Assembly (NCBI GenBank): GCA_025618425.1
Contig: CM046832.1
Coordinates: 63,429,108 to 63,493,107 of the forward strand
DNA length: 64,000 nucleotides
Direction: 5' to 3'
Origin: Heliocidaris tuberculata
Taxonomy: Eukaryota; Echinodermata; Echinoidea; Camarodonta; Echinometridae
Shown: positions 11,301 through 26,300 of the stretch, piece by piece
Position numbering within the stretch: position 1 is the first letter of the stretch
How the letters are laid out: each line of letters begins with the position of its first letter
Notes under the pieces: generated by a model
Seen by the model: the letters and a program-made list of their open reading frames with translations, nothing else
Told to the model about the DNA's origin: nothing
Database searches by the model: none
Program-made: the position numbers and the translations under genes

Positions 11301-14300
11301 TGGATCCCAGAATAGCTGATATCAGCTTCTACAGTTACACAACCTCATTTAAAACCTCATTAAAAAGAAAACTGACACGATAAACTCTCATTGTAAAAAG
11401 TTACATTTGTTGGTTCTGTTCTTTGAATTCTATCATTTTGGATCCTTCCTATAGCAAGGTTTTAAAATAAAACCTACCGTCAGCTAACTCTTTGAAGGCG
11501 AGGACCGTCGCAGGAGGGAAGGTAATGGGTGCAAAGACACTAGCCACTGTTACTGCGTCCTTGGGAAAAAACCTCTCATACTGGACACAAAGGGAGCAAG
11601 AAAAAGATAATGGACATTGGTTAACAAACCAATCAAACACAATTGAAATAATAACGGGAGAGAAAAGCAGCACAAAAACTAAACAGATTTACTAAAGATG
11701 TAAAGGCCTTGATTGTGAACTTTGAAGAGAAATGTTGTAGTATTTTCAGCAGTTTAAACTTCATTTGCATTTAACACTAACAACACAAACAGATGTACTA
11801 CTGCTGTAACTGATACTAAATGTGATTAAATTTTGTTTCACTGCACATTTTTTTTTTCTTCCCATATTCAATACAGCTATGAATACATGGTATCACATGG
11901 CATAATACATGGACATGTATTCACCATTATTCAATACAATACATTTCATCTCGCTCAGTCATAGAAAAAATGAAAACTGGGCACATTTATGAACAATAAT
12001 GTATACACAATACACAATTATCCCATATATTGGATGCATCATCCATCCAAATAAGATGATTAGTTACATGTATGCATCTATTTTGAGTTATTTTATCGAT
12101 ATCTAAAATGCAAATTGCAAGTTTAATAGTAACAAAGTAACCAAACACTTGGTAATTTTGTGGTAGTAAAGCATATTTTCATGAAAATATATACATGAGA
12201 CTGAATTAATTCACGGACTGGCAAAATTACAACTATTTGATAGATGGACCCTTTCAGGGAAAATATGCAAACAGTAACAGAGGACGGGAAAGGGATGAAT
12301 ATAAACTTACTTTGTGTTTATTGCCTGACGTATGCTGTGAGAAAATTGGACATGCCGAGAACCGCCTGTAACCAACTTGAAACACAAGACGATCCTACAG
12401 CAGCAGGAAAAAAAATTAAAAACAGTAATCTCAGGATCATTCTATGATTTGCTACTATGATCACAATACTTTGACATAAACCAAGGTATATCAATATCAT
12501 ATTACTTAAATGAACAATTATCAAACCTAACATTTTCACCAACTCAGGCAAAATAAGTCAAATTTGAATGACAAAAAAAATGAGACACCCTACCAAGATT
12601 TGAATGAAACTGTTGTAGCTTTGCTGCAGTACAAATACAAAAATCAACCAGAGAACCTATCCAAAGGATTAGCAATTAAATAAATCTGACCTTTGACTTG
12701 ATCGGATCAGTGAAGTCTGGATGTCTTCTCATGGTGAAGTGAAGAACTGACATCTGGAAAAATGAAGATCATTCATATAAATGACATACATCTATATCAT
12801 GGAAACAAAATCATGACTGATCAAGGATGTTAGAAGGGGCGCCTGCCTCTGCCTCGCACCCAACAATATGTGTGCGCATATTAATGGGAGATTTCCACTA
12901 AAATACGGAGCTCACAAAAAAACTTTGACATACTTGCTAGCTTTGGGAGTTACTTTCACAGAATTGAAATAAAGGGGCAACATGCGCACCTCTTATGAAC
13001 CTTTCACTGTTATTTTAGGATCATTTTTCAGGCTAATACTGCACTGAAATTGGTAACAAGAGGTGCATTAGGAAATACAAATCAAATAATTATTAGTGAA
13101 AGTATTGCACAATCAGAATAAAAGGAATTGGGTTAGATAACTAACATTTAAATAGAATTATAAATACATGCTGTACTGCCTAAACATGTACATGGATGAA
13201 CAAAGATGGGTGACTATCAGCAGAGGCAATAATGCTTTCTTTCACAAAGACAATTTCATAGAGGGGAGAAGAACAAAATGTTCTAATCTTAATTCACAAA
13301 TACCAACCTTCTGTTCATGTTGTAGGAGGCCAAATACAACGAGTGGATGTGATGGATCATAATCATCTACAGACAAAAAGAAAATTATTACATCATTGTT
13401 TTTGTGGGCTACATTACAGTGCCGTCACCAGCTTTTTTCAAGGGGGAGTGACTTTTAGAAAAAAAAAGACAAAACTTACCAACTCCAATGTCAGGCAGTG
13501 GTGCTGGTGGTGCAGATATGAGCTGTTCGACACTACACAATAAGAACATGTCGCCTTTTTCAAAAGACACCCCCCCCCCACCCGGCGACGCCCCACCCCA
13601 AAAAAGTCCTTTTTTTTTTTTTTTTTTTTTTTTGTCTGGAGGGGGGTGTGTTCGCACCCTCCGCACCCCCCCTGGCGACGCCCATGCATTATCATACTGT
13701 TTCCTTTCTTTGCCACCTTATTCAAATATACAATGTAAGATAGCACAGTAAATAAGCAGATATCTGACAGTTGTGTATAAAATGCAGCGAATCTGAGATC
13801 AGTAATGTTATGGAAAGGACTTGTTAAAAAATTTAATAATGAGTAGAAATAAACTCACCATAAGCACTTCTTGGTACATCAGCTATGTGGATTGTGATGT
13901 AGTTTCCAACCTATGAAATACAGATAAGAAATAATATTTCGAAAATTCATATTCATTTCCAAGAGAGTGCAAATTGCTCACATACACTTGTATTTAATTG
14001 TTGTCTTCTTCTTTACTTCCAAGATGCACATGTAACATTACATCGTTGAGCAAGGCATTCATTGACATTGCTTCTTTCCACCTTGGAGTTAAATGGGTAT
14101 CCAGTAGGAAGTGAACATCAGTAAACAGTGTTATAATAACATCATATTTGATTAAAAATTTTCTGATGGAATTCTGCATTCTAAATTTTCTCTGATATTC
14201 ACGTTGGCAAAATTCATAAAATATGTAAGTCTGGTGCAAATTAAACTCCTTCTGGCCCATCGTGCATCAGGTCTCCCTTCTTAGAATATTTGCTTTGTTT

Positions 14301-17300
14301 TATTACCTCTGCTAATCCCTCATTCCGTGTACATATAACCCTCTTCTTGGTCCTGTCAAAGCTCTCAAACTGGAATATCCTAGCATAGTCCAGAGGAAGA
14401 TTCTCTTTAGCATCCCAGGGTGATGTCCGGAAACTCTTCAGACCACGATACCTGGTGAAAACAAAATTCCTCAGACTTATATGCCAAATTTTGGGCTGTT
14501 GTTTATTTTCTTTTATTTCTCGATCACAAGTTAAACTCTTGAATGAACACCAACTTTAATAAGAACAAACATATTAGAACTACTATTCAAATCATATCTT
14601 CTCCTCTTCACTTCCACTATCTTCATGTCTGTCCTCATTCTTCTCCATCTCCTCTTTCTTCCATCATCATGACAATACTGCATCATCAATTACCTTGCAA
14701 ACCTTAAGTTTACTCATTAGTTTAACTCACCTTAAATAGAATAACTCTAGTTGTTTTTGCAAGCATTTTCAAGGCATGTCAACTTTATCTGGGAACATTA
14801 TATGGCTTATCACCTATCACTACCACCGAACACTATCAGCCAACACTACCACTACTACTACTACTTCCTCTACCACTATCACCTACAACCACCTACCACC
14901 ATCACCTACCAGCTTCCACTTACCTAGCAAATCTTGTCCTTGCAGTCATGTGCATGGGCGTGTCTACTTCATCTGGGAACATTACATGACTCCTCTCCTC
15001 TCTATACTTCTCCAGTCTGTTCAAACAGAGAAGATAAGAAAACAAGTCATTACTGAGAAATCTATCAGTAAATGCCATATGCTCAGGAACAGAAAGGGGT
15101 GGATGTCTTATCATGAAGTGAATTGTATTGACGAAACATAGATCCCCTCGTCTAAGCTCTATTCCAGGCCATATTATCGTACTATGTAAAAACATTAATC
15201 TACAATTGCCACTCTCTACCCAGAGAGCAGTAGAGTTGTGAGGATTACTGCAGAAAGCCATCAAGATTGTCCATGTATTATGGTCTTGATGAGCATATCA
15301 ATGTAGCATATATGGTAGGAATATTCACAGGGTCATGAGACAATACAAACATTGTTGTGTGAGTTTAAAGAGAAGGTTGAGTTCTGGGAAGGGTGAAAAA
15401 TAATTTGTGAGCTTTCTCATTCTCTTTAAGTCAGTTTGGAAGATTATCTTGGAAGAAATAGCCCCTGAAAAGTAATGCTCTTCAAATGCCTTCATATTCA
15501 AAATTTGACAAGAAACAGTTGAAATGTTTGGGCCGAACTTTCATGCCACATGTGTGTGTAGTCCCATATACGCATTTCTGTGTGCTGTGCATGTGACTCT
15601 CAGCAGGACTGAGTCAATTTCTTCTCATTTGAGAGATTCCAAAACCTTATTAGCATACACCAATTCTCATGTACTACATAATCAACCTTTCCCAATCATT
15701 TCTAGACAGCTTCTTCAACAATGGAATCCCATGACCAGAACTTAACTTTATCTTTAAATCGAGTCAACAGGGTAGCAGTAATTGCCTTGATCTGCAGCCT
15801 TTAGATTTATATGTGTGTTATAAATTCACATGGTATTTTTAAAAAGCTATTGAAATAAGCATAATGAATTTGATTTATGAACGGTGGAACTTTGATAATT
15901 TTAAAACGGTAATGTACAAAGGGACCAAATTTTGTAATACATGCATTACAACTATATACCGAAATAAAACATAGGATGTAATATTTAAAAAACAGCTATC
16001 AACACACAGTGAACATTTAATACTCACAATTTCTTTTCTTCTTCTTCATCAAAATGGACATCATAGTTCTCTTTGCTTCCACCACTGATACTTATCTGAA
16101 ATAAAATCAAGACTAAACCAAGTGAATTCAACATTAACAATATACTCCTGCCAAAAAAAACTCACCACTGACAACAATCCTCAAATCATGTCAGATTCAT
16201 TTTCCTTGCTGATACACACAATACAGTGTTTGTTGCGATTCCTCCATTTTTGCCATTTATCATGTTAATGTACAGTGACCCACATCTTTCACTTTGATAC
16301 CTAAATCCAACCAGCTTGTCTTTGTATCAGTATGTACTACTAGCAGATCCCAGTAAAATAAACAAAGATGTTACTTATGTTGGTCATCTCTCTGAAAAAG
16401 TAATTTTTATTTACTGCTTTATCTGTTATCCGTATTCTTTTCTTTCCCCTAAGATGAAATATTCATGTCTGCTCTACAACCTGCCTAGAGCAGTCATTTG
16501 TCTATTTCTCTCTTTCTTTCTCTCTCTCTCTCTTTTTTTTTTTTTGGGGGGGGGTCTATTTTCTCTCTTTTCATACAGGTTTGACTTTATAAAAGATAAG
16601 CTATATGTACCTGAATGATCATGAATTTTAAATTTAACACAAATGAGTTTACAAACCGTTTCAAACTCCATATCATCTGCCTCTGAAGGCTCCTCTGCTA
16701 TGGATTCTGCATCTTCAGCTTCTGGAAGCATGGCACCCCCGTCCTCCTCATCATCATCTTCATCACTTTCCTATATTTAAAAAAAATCAAATACAAAACT
16801 AGCACATCAATGATGTGGCGCTCATCCGGCATGCAGCAAAGAAATTGATGCAATTTGTACTTTGAACACAGTAGACATTGTAATGAATCGATGAAATGTA
16901 CATGTATTGGTTACATGCATGTACAGATGATGAAGTGCCTATTGCAGATCTGGCTAAATGTGGTTTTGGAAGGAGACAGTGACATGTAGATATGAATGAA
17001 AGTCTGGAAATTGACAACTCAAGTTGCACGACTTCAGTTAAAAGATTTTGGGGAATGTAAATTTTAATAGTTTTACTGTGTGACAGAGAAATTTGAAATA
17101 AAGCATAAAGTTAGTCAAGGTGAGGTATCTCTACCAACTGTGAAATCTTTATTGAGAGAGATTTGAAGGTTAAGATTTGTAATAAAAGAGAAAAGCACTG
17201 AATGACATAAGTTATGCATTGGTGTAAAAAAAGAATTTTAAGGTTGGGACATTTAAGGGTGGCTTCAGTGCATTGTCCCTCACTGTTTCAAGTCTTTATT

Positions 17301-20300
17301 AGCTCATAACCCGCTATTGTTGACCACTGTCACTTCTGGGTTCTCGGTTCTGTCGATGATGTCGACAGAAATCATGTAGAAAGGTATAGCCTTTGAAATA
17401 ATCCAGCAGCCATGGGTTTCATAATGGACAGGGCAAAGAGTTAAAATAAATTTTGTATAAATTACCATAAATAATTTTCTAGATAAAATTTCAAAATTCC
17501 GAGTAGAAGTTCAATGAACCTCATGAAAGTCTTCCTCAATAAATGAGGAAGAAGAAGCAAGTTTTGTGATTTTGTAATAAATTTCTCATTAGCATAAATA
17601 ATTTTCTAGACAAAATTTCAAAATTCCATGAAGAAGTTCAATGAACTTCATGAAAGTCTTTTAGATGGAAGAAAAAAAATCAAAATCAGTCAATAAATGA
17701 GGAAGAAGAAGCAATTTTTGTGATGTTTTAATAAATTTTGCATAAATTTGCATAAATAATTAGCATAAATTATTTTCTAGACAAAATTTTAAAATTCCGA
17801 GTAGAAGTTTAATAAACCTCATGAAAGTCTTTCAAATGGAACCAAAAAAAAAATTGAAATCGGTCAATAAATGAGGAAGAAGAAGCCATTTTTGTGATCT
17901 TTTTAATAAATTTCGCATAAATTAGCATAAATAATTTTCTAGACAAAATTTCAAATTTCCGAGTGGAAGTTCAATGAACCTCATGAAAGTCTTTCAGATG
18001 GAAAAAAAAAATCGAAATCGGTCAATAAATGAGGAAGAAGAAGCAATTTTTGTGATTTTTGAATAAATATCGCATAAATTAGCATATTTAATGAGTTTCA
18101 AAATTCTGTGTAGAAGTTTCGAATCCCCCACCTAGTGCTATCATATAAAGCAAACGGAATTAAAATCGGGTAAGAAATGGCGAAGAAGAAGCATTTTGAA
18201 ATTGTGGACGGACGACAGACGAAGAACGGACGGACGGACGGACGGACGACGGACGACGGACGCCTCGCCACGGCATAAGCTCATCTGGCCCATTCGGGCC
18301 GGATGAGCTAAAAAAAGAGAGGAGAATAGTTTGTAAATATGTGTAGGGTGTAGCTTAAAGGCCACCAACAGTAATAGAAAGAGGCACAGTAAAGAGGAAC
18401 TTTCAAGTTTCAAAAATTGGCTATCAACCAAAATTATTCTACAAGCACTTGGGCAGCTAAAACAATGTATGAGCAAAGTTAACACAAAGTGAAATATTCC
18501 CTAAAAATGACATTTGGAGAGAACTAAATCAAAATTTGTCTTGCTCAATTGAACACATCCCAAGGACACATTCCAATGTGATCCAAGTTATATCTGAGTT
18601 TACTAAAGGTGTGTAGTTCATAAGGTGCTAGCTACATGTACATTATGCACATGGCTCTATCCATTACAAAGGCACCATTGGCCAACACAGAACATTTGTG
18701 AGAGCAGAAGAATACAGCTGATATATTTCCCTCTTTAAATATGGCAAAATGAGTTTCATACATAGTATTCATATCTAAAATAGACAATGTACATCCAATT
18801 TTATATGGACTGATGATATTGATAGCTTGCGAATGGCTGAGAGTGCATTTAATATAAGTATGAGGTATAATCATACTCCTCTTTAATAAAATCATAAATA
18901 TTTGTTTAAATGCTTTCATTTCTTAACAGCCTCTTCATTAACATCTTATGAAAAAAATAGTGCAACTGGGAGAGATTTCCTACCAAATGGACCTTGTATT
19001 TTTCCATGTTTTTTTTATAGAGTTTTTGCCCTAGTTCTTTGAAAGCTCTCAAAAGCAAAATTCTCCATACGGGTGAAGTTTTTCACTGAGTGTTACCTCA
19101 TCATCTTCATCATCTTCCTCGTCCTCCTCTCCATCGCTCTCAAGAATCCAGGTAGCCTGATACTCTGAAGTTCCTTTCGGTACCCTCTTGATGATTCGCA
19201 CCTGATTTTCTTCTCTCAAGGCAGCTATATCAAAGATAAGAATATATTATTTTTTAATCCACGTCTGGCATGCAAATGGTCTCCAAGAAGAGTTTTAATC
19301 ATGCAAAGACTACTGAACATGTAGCAGAAGAAGAAGCTAGGTATGTAATAGTTTGGGATAATGAGACAGGCTACCTTCATGATTTTTCCAGTGCGGTGAA
19401 ATATTCAGAGGTTCTTTCCACTTTTAACAATAATCAATACTCTTCCTGAGTCCTGTTCATGTGAATTAAAAAAAAGACAAGGAATTTATAATGAGGTGAT
19501 CCAACACTTGCTCCAACGATATTTACTCTGAGCTGTAGTTCATCACATATACCGGGTTAGGCCTTGGATTTCTAAGTCAGGTTTAAGGGTTAGGGTTATT
19601 GATAGTGTAAGGCTTCTCAGGGCCTTACAACAGTGTTGGGTCCATATTCAAACTTAAGAATACAAAGAGTGCTAGAAATTGACCATGGAGCATATGTTGG
19701 TTGTACAACTGATAATGAATATAAAGATTTTTTTTTTTAATGATGTTGATAACACTGAAAGTAAGATAATGTTAAGACTGCGATTAAATGTGGTATGGAC
19801 ACAACATCATGATGTAAACATTTCATCCTCATCACAGATTGGTGAGTAAAGCCTAGGAAATTTGTATTTTGTTGCTTCTTTGAAAGGGGTAATCACATGA
19901 GGACTAAAGAGAGAGACAGAGAGAGAGAGAAAGTGAGAGGGGAAAGGCAAAAAAAAAGGCAAAAAAAAAAAAAGAAGATGATATGACCTCTTCCACACCT
20001 TCCACACCACACATCTTTTTCTATCATATTCCATCAATCAAAGACCTTTAGTGCCCCACACCCATGATGCCAATGCCCCTCAATGGCTGAATTCATGCTA
20101 TGCCATTGATTCCTACCTTCCGCTTCAGCGAGTTCCTCTTCAGTAGGCCATGTCTGTTCTCCCTCCATAGGATCAGGTACAGCCTCAGACTGGAGTGACT
20201 CTTGACTGTGAGGGTCAACTACCTCAAGTAACTTTGGACCTTCCTCCATCATCTCATTCTCACCATCATCCTGAAAATTATCCAGCTATGTCAGTTATTT

Positions 20301-23300
20301 TTATAGCATTCAAAGTACATCCATTTTCAAGAAAATAATAGTACACAATTGAAAAAACAAGAAAATATCAAATTGCTTCTTTCAAAGTCATGATCTATAA
20401 AGTTAAATCATAATTCTTGACATTCATAGGTTAAAGAAAACACTGACAAAATAAAGATTTGATGTCATCTTTCCACAAAGACATATATCCTGGCCTGTAT
20501 ATCCTTATTAACAGGAATAGTAAAATATTTAAACACAGTCATATGTTATAATAAGCTGCAAAATGATTATCAGTTCTGAGTTTGTTGAACACTTCAAATC
20601 AAACAGAAAAAAATCAAACAGAAAAATTCCTTTCATGTCAAGTGATAGACTTACCACAGCCATACCATCCTCAGCTTTCTTGACCTTTCTCCTGACATTC
20701 CTTTGGTTCAAAGGGCAAGGGTCAGCGGGAGCTTCAATGCGATTCATCTGGAAGTCACCAAAGCCAGGCACGTGAATAAGCCCGTTGACAGACAGGCATG
20801 AACCTCTCAAGAAACCAGTCACTTTAAGAGTTCCTTTGGCATCCTGTGTTCAGCAGAGATTTTAAAGAAGTAAATACAGTTAACTTTGCATAAGTCAAAT
20901 CTGTTAAGACTACAAAAATAGTTTGACTTGTGCAAAATTCAATTTAGGAAATGTAAATAACACATGTTTTGCATAGTCTGGTCAAAAAAGATTGATTTGA
21001 CTGAGGGAAAGTTCAACTTATGCGACTTCGAGTTATGGAAGGTTAACTGTAGTTAGAAACTTGACACTAAAAGTAGTTGTACTGACCTATTCAGTTATTC
21101 TCCTACATTGAACACCTACCCAAGTGTCAAAAACTACTTTTATGTGCTATTAAATAGAAAAATGTGAAGGGCATTATGCTTATGTAATTTTATTTTGCTT
21201 TGGTATTTTAAAGGTTTACTGCCTCAGTTTTGAACAAGGCTTTTCTCTTTTTTATCACTCCCTGTTGCTATTCATTTATATCTTAAATGGTTTATATTTT
21301 GCTGCGGTCATATTTTGAGCAGATTTACATTACATTCCTTTAACCGCAAGGTGCATGGGCATTCATGGAGTTGTCATGGAGATGTTGGCGGCCATCTTTA
21401 AAATCATGCTCTGTCATAGCTGCATCAATCAAGTTTGAGTTTAGTTTATAAAGGGATCTTATGGCTATTCATATTGTCATTTTGTGCAATCCCCAAAGAA
21501 TTCCTAACCGCAAAGACCATAAGGTTCAGCTGGCGACCTATCATAAAATCCCTAATGCGACTTACATGTAGCTGTCACCATTGCCTCAATTAACTTTTCA
21601 ACTAGAGGTGAAGAAGCAAACAAATGTACCTCATTTTCGTTGGGTTCAAAGGTAACATCATCTGCCAACATGTGAGGTCGAAGGTCACGCCACTTAATAG
21701 TATTGAGTTTCTGCTCTGCTAGATGTCGAAGTAATAAGATGTTCTCCTGTTCAGTGTCCACTGTATACAGTTTGCCATTTGGGAATCTGAAAAGAGGAAA
21801 TTAGAATTGTAGATAGTCCTGACAGTCACTTAAATAATGGATATTCGTTCGACCATGATAAAATAAACAAGTGAATGAGTAAATTACACAATGCGTAATA
21901 AATGTCCCCGCCGGAAGTGCAGATCTGTGGAAATTAACTAGCCTGAACCTTAAAACTTCAGTGAAAAACTTTAGTGAATAAAATAATGTTACTGCATGCA
22001 AAAGAAGAGAATACCAACAATGCATGTATACAACTGAAATATAAAACATGAAAACATTATGAACCTTCAGCCATTTTGAATAAATTTGCATAAATTTGCA
22101 TGAATAATGAATTTTAAAATTCTGTGTAGAAGTTTGGAAGCCCCCACCCAGCCCTATCAGATAAAACAATCGGAATCGAAATCCGATGTGAAATAGAGGA
22201 GAAGTAGCATTTTTTGTCAATTTTGAATAAATTTGCATAAATTTGCATAATTAATGAATTTCAAAATTCTGTGTAGAAGTTTGGAAGCCCCCACCCAGCC
22301 CTATCAGATAAAACAATCGTAATCAAAATCCGATGTGAAATAGAGAAGTAGCATTTTTCGTCAATTTTGAATAAATTTGCATAAATTTGCATAATTAATG
22401 AATTTCAAAATTCTGTGTAGAAGTTTGGAAGCCCCCACCCAGCCCTATCAGATAAAACAATCGGAATCAAAATCCGATGTGAAATAGAGGAGAAGTAGCA
22501 TTTTTCGTCAATTTTGAATAAATTTGCATAAATTTGCATAATTAATGAATTTCAAAATTCTGTGTAGAAGTTTGGAAGCCCCCACCCAGCCCTATCAGAT
22601 AAAACAATCGGAATCAAAATCCGATGTGAAATAGAGGAGAAGTAGCATTTTTCGTCAATTTTGAATAAATTTGCATAAATTTGCATAATTAATGAATTTC
22701 AAAATTCTGTGTAGAAGTTTGGAAGCCCCCACCCAGCCCTATCAGATAAAACAATCAGAATCAAAATCGGCCAAGAAATGACGGAGAAGTAGCATTTTCT
22801 AACACACAGACAGACGGACGCACGGACGGACGGACGGACGGACGCACGGACACACGCACACACGAACGGAGCCCGTTTCATAGTCCCCTCGCGAACTTTG
22901 TTCGGCGGGGACAATAAATACTCTATTCACTGATGAAATATTTTTACTAATTGGTTCTTACATTTGGAACCCACTATACAAGAAAATTGTGTAAAGATCT
23001 ACATGCACATGAGTCACATGACATATAGTTGTCGAGATCTTCCTACTGAAGATGTTCTGCCTTTAAATTCAATCATCTAGTTTCTTGCATTGATGTCTCT
23101 ATGCTTCCCCAAAACCAATATTCATTAATCAGTCACTGCTTTATATCACATCAGTCTACTCTACTAAACATGCCTTGTCTTTAAAATATCACTCCTGGAA
23201 CCACTTATGAAAACTCTATAATCCACTGCTAGTTCATTATTAGGTGTACCTTTCAACACATCATACTGAATCTAAAGACTGATAGCAGTTTGTGTTATAT

Positions 23301-26300
23301 TACATAACTCAGTTTTAGCATGGAATACTGTTAAGATCTTATCATCATATTATGCCATTCCCTCACTAAAAAATTAGAAATTATGAAATACCTTACCTCC
23401 TTTCTATCTGCTTCTGTAATGTTTTCTTTACATCATTTCTCTTCTTGATTGGTACATCACTCATTCCCTGTTTAACGGAATGAACCAACAATACAGATGT
23501 GGGAAATAAGATAAGTAGACTAAAGGAATGCATGTAGTAAAAACATCAAGATTGTCAATTCTATTTCCAAACTGATGAGCAGATTAAACTATCGTTCAAA
23601 AACACAGACCGGTTTTAACTAAGGTTAGCAACCATGGAATAGACTTACATGTAGTATTATACCAAGCAATGTAGTATGAGCTAATCATTATTTATTTTCA
23701 GGACTTTCTATCACAGCAAAAGATGATTATCAAACATTTTTCTATCAGTTTGGATAAAAGTGTCCTTAAAAAGTATGTTGTTGTCTTTTGGAACACTTAG
23801 TTTTCTTCATCGTTTTGGAAAACAGGCATAGAAAACATAACATAAAACTTTCATGCAGCATTTGTCTTCGTTCACATTTATTTTGTGGCCCAAAATACAT
23901 TTTTAAAACAGATTTTAACTTGAAATCATGATAACTTTACACCAAATAAAAAAAAACTGTCTTCAAAAGATTAGGCAGACAATTCAATATCATTCAAAAA
24001 AATTACAAAAGCATATACCTTCGTAGCAAACGTCACTGAGGGCAAACCTTGAGCAAACAGACATGTGAGACAGAGGTCGCCCCACTCATCCCAGCATTCA
24101 TTGGGGTCAACCAGACAGAGCACAGAGTCAGCAGCCTTGGCTGTATCCAACATGGCCGACAGATTGGTGGAGGGTACGACTATAGTGAATCTCCTCTTGA
24201 AGCGAGGTAAGCTGCAAAAAAAATGAAAGAGCTGGATAAAGATTTTAGTTTTTCTACATGAAAATAGCCAAGATCAACGGTTGGAAAGTGGTAGGGTCAT
24301 CTACCATTTGTGTTTTATATGATAAATCTACTGGAATGATGTTTTCAAGTCACTAAAATAGCATGATATACGAGACTAATCAGTCTCAAAACTTGACTTA
24401 GAACTTTAAAAGATTGGCAATGAAAGTTACCCAATAAAATAGCTGCTAGATCAAATGAACCTTCCTACAAAATGAATGAGGCGAAAATAGATAATCTCAA
24501 CAAATTTGCATGACAGTGTAAATGTGGCAAAATCATCAAGCTTACCAAATATGCATAAGACTACTGTTGTTGCTTGGATACTCCACTGCATCACTGTCTG
24601 CTGCCCTCAAGCAACCAATAATGCGATCAACATCAATAGTTCCATGGAGGGGAAGCACCATCTATAGTTTGAAAAGAAGAGAGGGTTGAAAATTTGCATA
24701 ATTTATTTTTTTCTGATGAGACAATATCACTCAAAGCATAGAGTAGAGGTCTTGGAACCAGATCAAAAGTCCTTGAATTCAGAAAAAGGCATTAGACTAG
24801 TGCCATTGGGTATGGCATTTAATACATGTACTGTATAAGCTGTTTTTTTCGCGTACAGATATTTTCGCGATTTTGGACTAGGTAGGGAAATTCGCGAGGG
24901 TTTAATTTCGCGATTTTTGTGATTTTTTTGTTACTATAAACAGCCATATATTGAAGTGGAAATTTTCGCGAGGACCGACTCGCGAAAATCGCGAAAATAA
25001 AACCACCGCGAAAATAACCACTTATACAGTATCCTCAATTAACTGGTCTCAGGGATAAGATAGCTATAGGTCTTCCTGGACAATTACTCACAAGCATATA
25101 CTTGATTTCTTACCACTCTCATAAAATATACAATAAATCAAATCAATCCTATTTTTTGATTGATATTGATATTAATAGTGGTCTTCTGAATCGTTATCAA
25201 AATTATGGCACATAAATGGGAGGGGGTGAAACTTGGTGATCTACAACTGAGCTGACTATCTCATCTACTAAGACAGGGGTTAATATCTGGGCTAAAGCTA
25301 GTCCACATTTGAGAATACAAGCTAATAGAGTCAGATTATCAAGAAGAAAGGTCCATATTACAACTATGACATGAATATCATTAACATAACTTCTGAAAAA
25401 GTAAAGATATTAAAAGCTTTGTCAATTCCTACTTCTTTTTAAAGTGATTGATTAACTTTGTGAAAAATTGTAAAATCAGCTCAAATGCCAGTGAATTGTG
25501 TGCAGTCCTCTAACTACATATATAATTAAGGATATGTGAAAGTATGAGAGAAAATGGAACCCGTTTACTATCCTAAAAAAGAGAAAATCGCGATCAATCA
25601 CTAGCGCAAGTCGCTCAGCTTCTTCGCTGCGCTGCAGTCACAAAAACCAAGCACCAGCGCTTGGCGATTTCAGAGCGGGTTTCCAGCCCGTACGGTATTC
25701 TGTGATAGAGCGAGGTATGCCAACCGTAAGAGTTCTTTAGGGTTCGGTGGTACTCTATCCCGACATCAATGTTCACTCGTAGATATCTTGATATATAAAC
25801 GACCGATCAGCTTATAAAACTCAGGCGATTCCTGTCTGAGCTAAAGGTTTGCAGTTATGATTACAGCATTAGCTGGAACAGTGATTTTTTTTTTCAATCC
25901 TGGGCAAAGTTAATCAATGCCTTTAAATCTTTTTTTCAAAAATTCTTATTGAAAGAATGAGTAAATTCAATATACAAAAACAATAAAAATGTAATATAAA
26001 AACTATCTTACCACCAAGTTTGGAGGTGCTTCTTGACCCCCTATCCTTTTCTGATTGAGAAGATCATCTCTTTTCTTTTTGCGAAGCTGGAGGGCCTGCA
26101 AATCAAAATTTTTGTGAAAGTATTTTAAGAGGCAAGAATTAAAAGAAACAAGTCCAATGTGACACTGGATATCAATCAACTTGGACTTAATAATTACGAA
26201 GATACACCAACAACAGGGTGGCCTGTATTTCAACAAAAGAAGAAGAAGGACGATTCCTTCAGTTGTTAAATATGAGGCTTTGTAGCTAAAATTTGGAATA

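Noticed and set aside
19590..19612. Telomere-like TTAAGGGTTAGGG
   Set aside because: Only about two imperfect units; no array.
22070..22790. Regular repeats considered as a CRISPR-like array
   Set aside because: Monomers are head-to-tail copies of about 145 bp with no unique spacers, inside a transposon in a eukaryotic intron.
25690..25770. Resemblance to part of 5S rRNA (GGGTTCGGTGGTACT)
   Set aside because: The match is short and the rest of the molecule and its internal promoter cannot be aligned.
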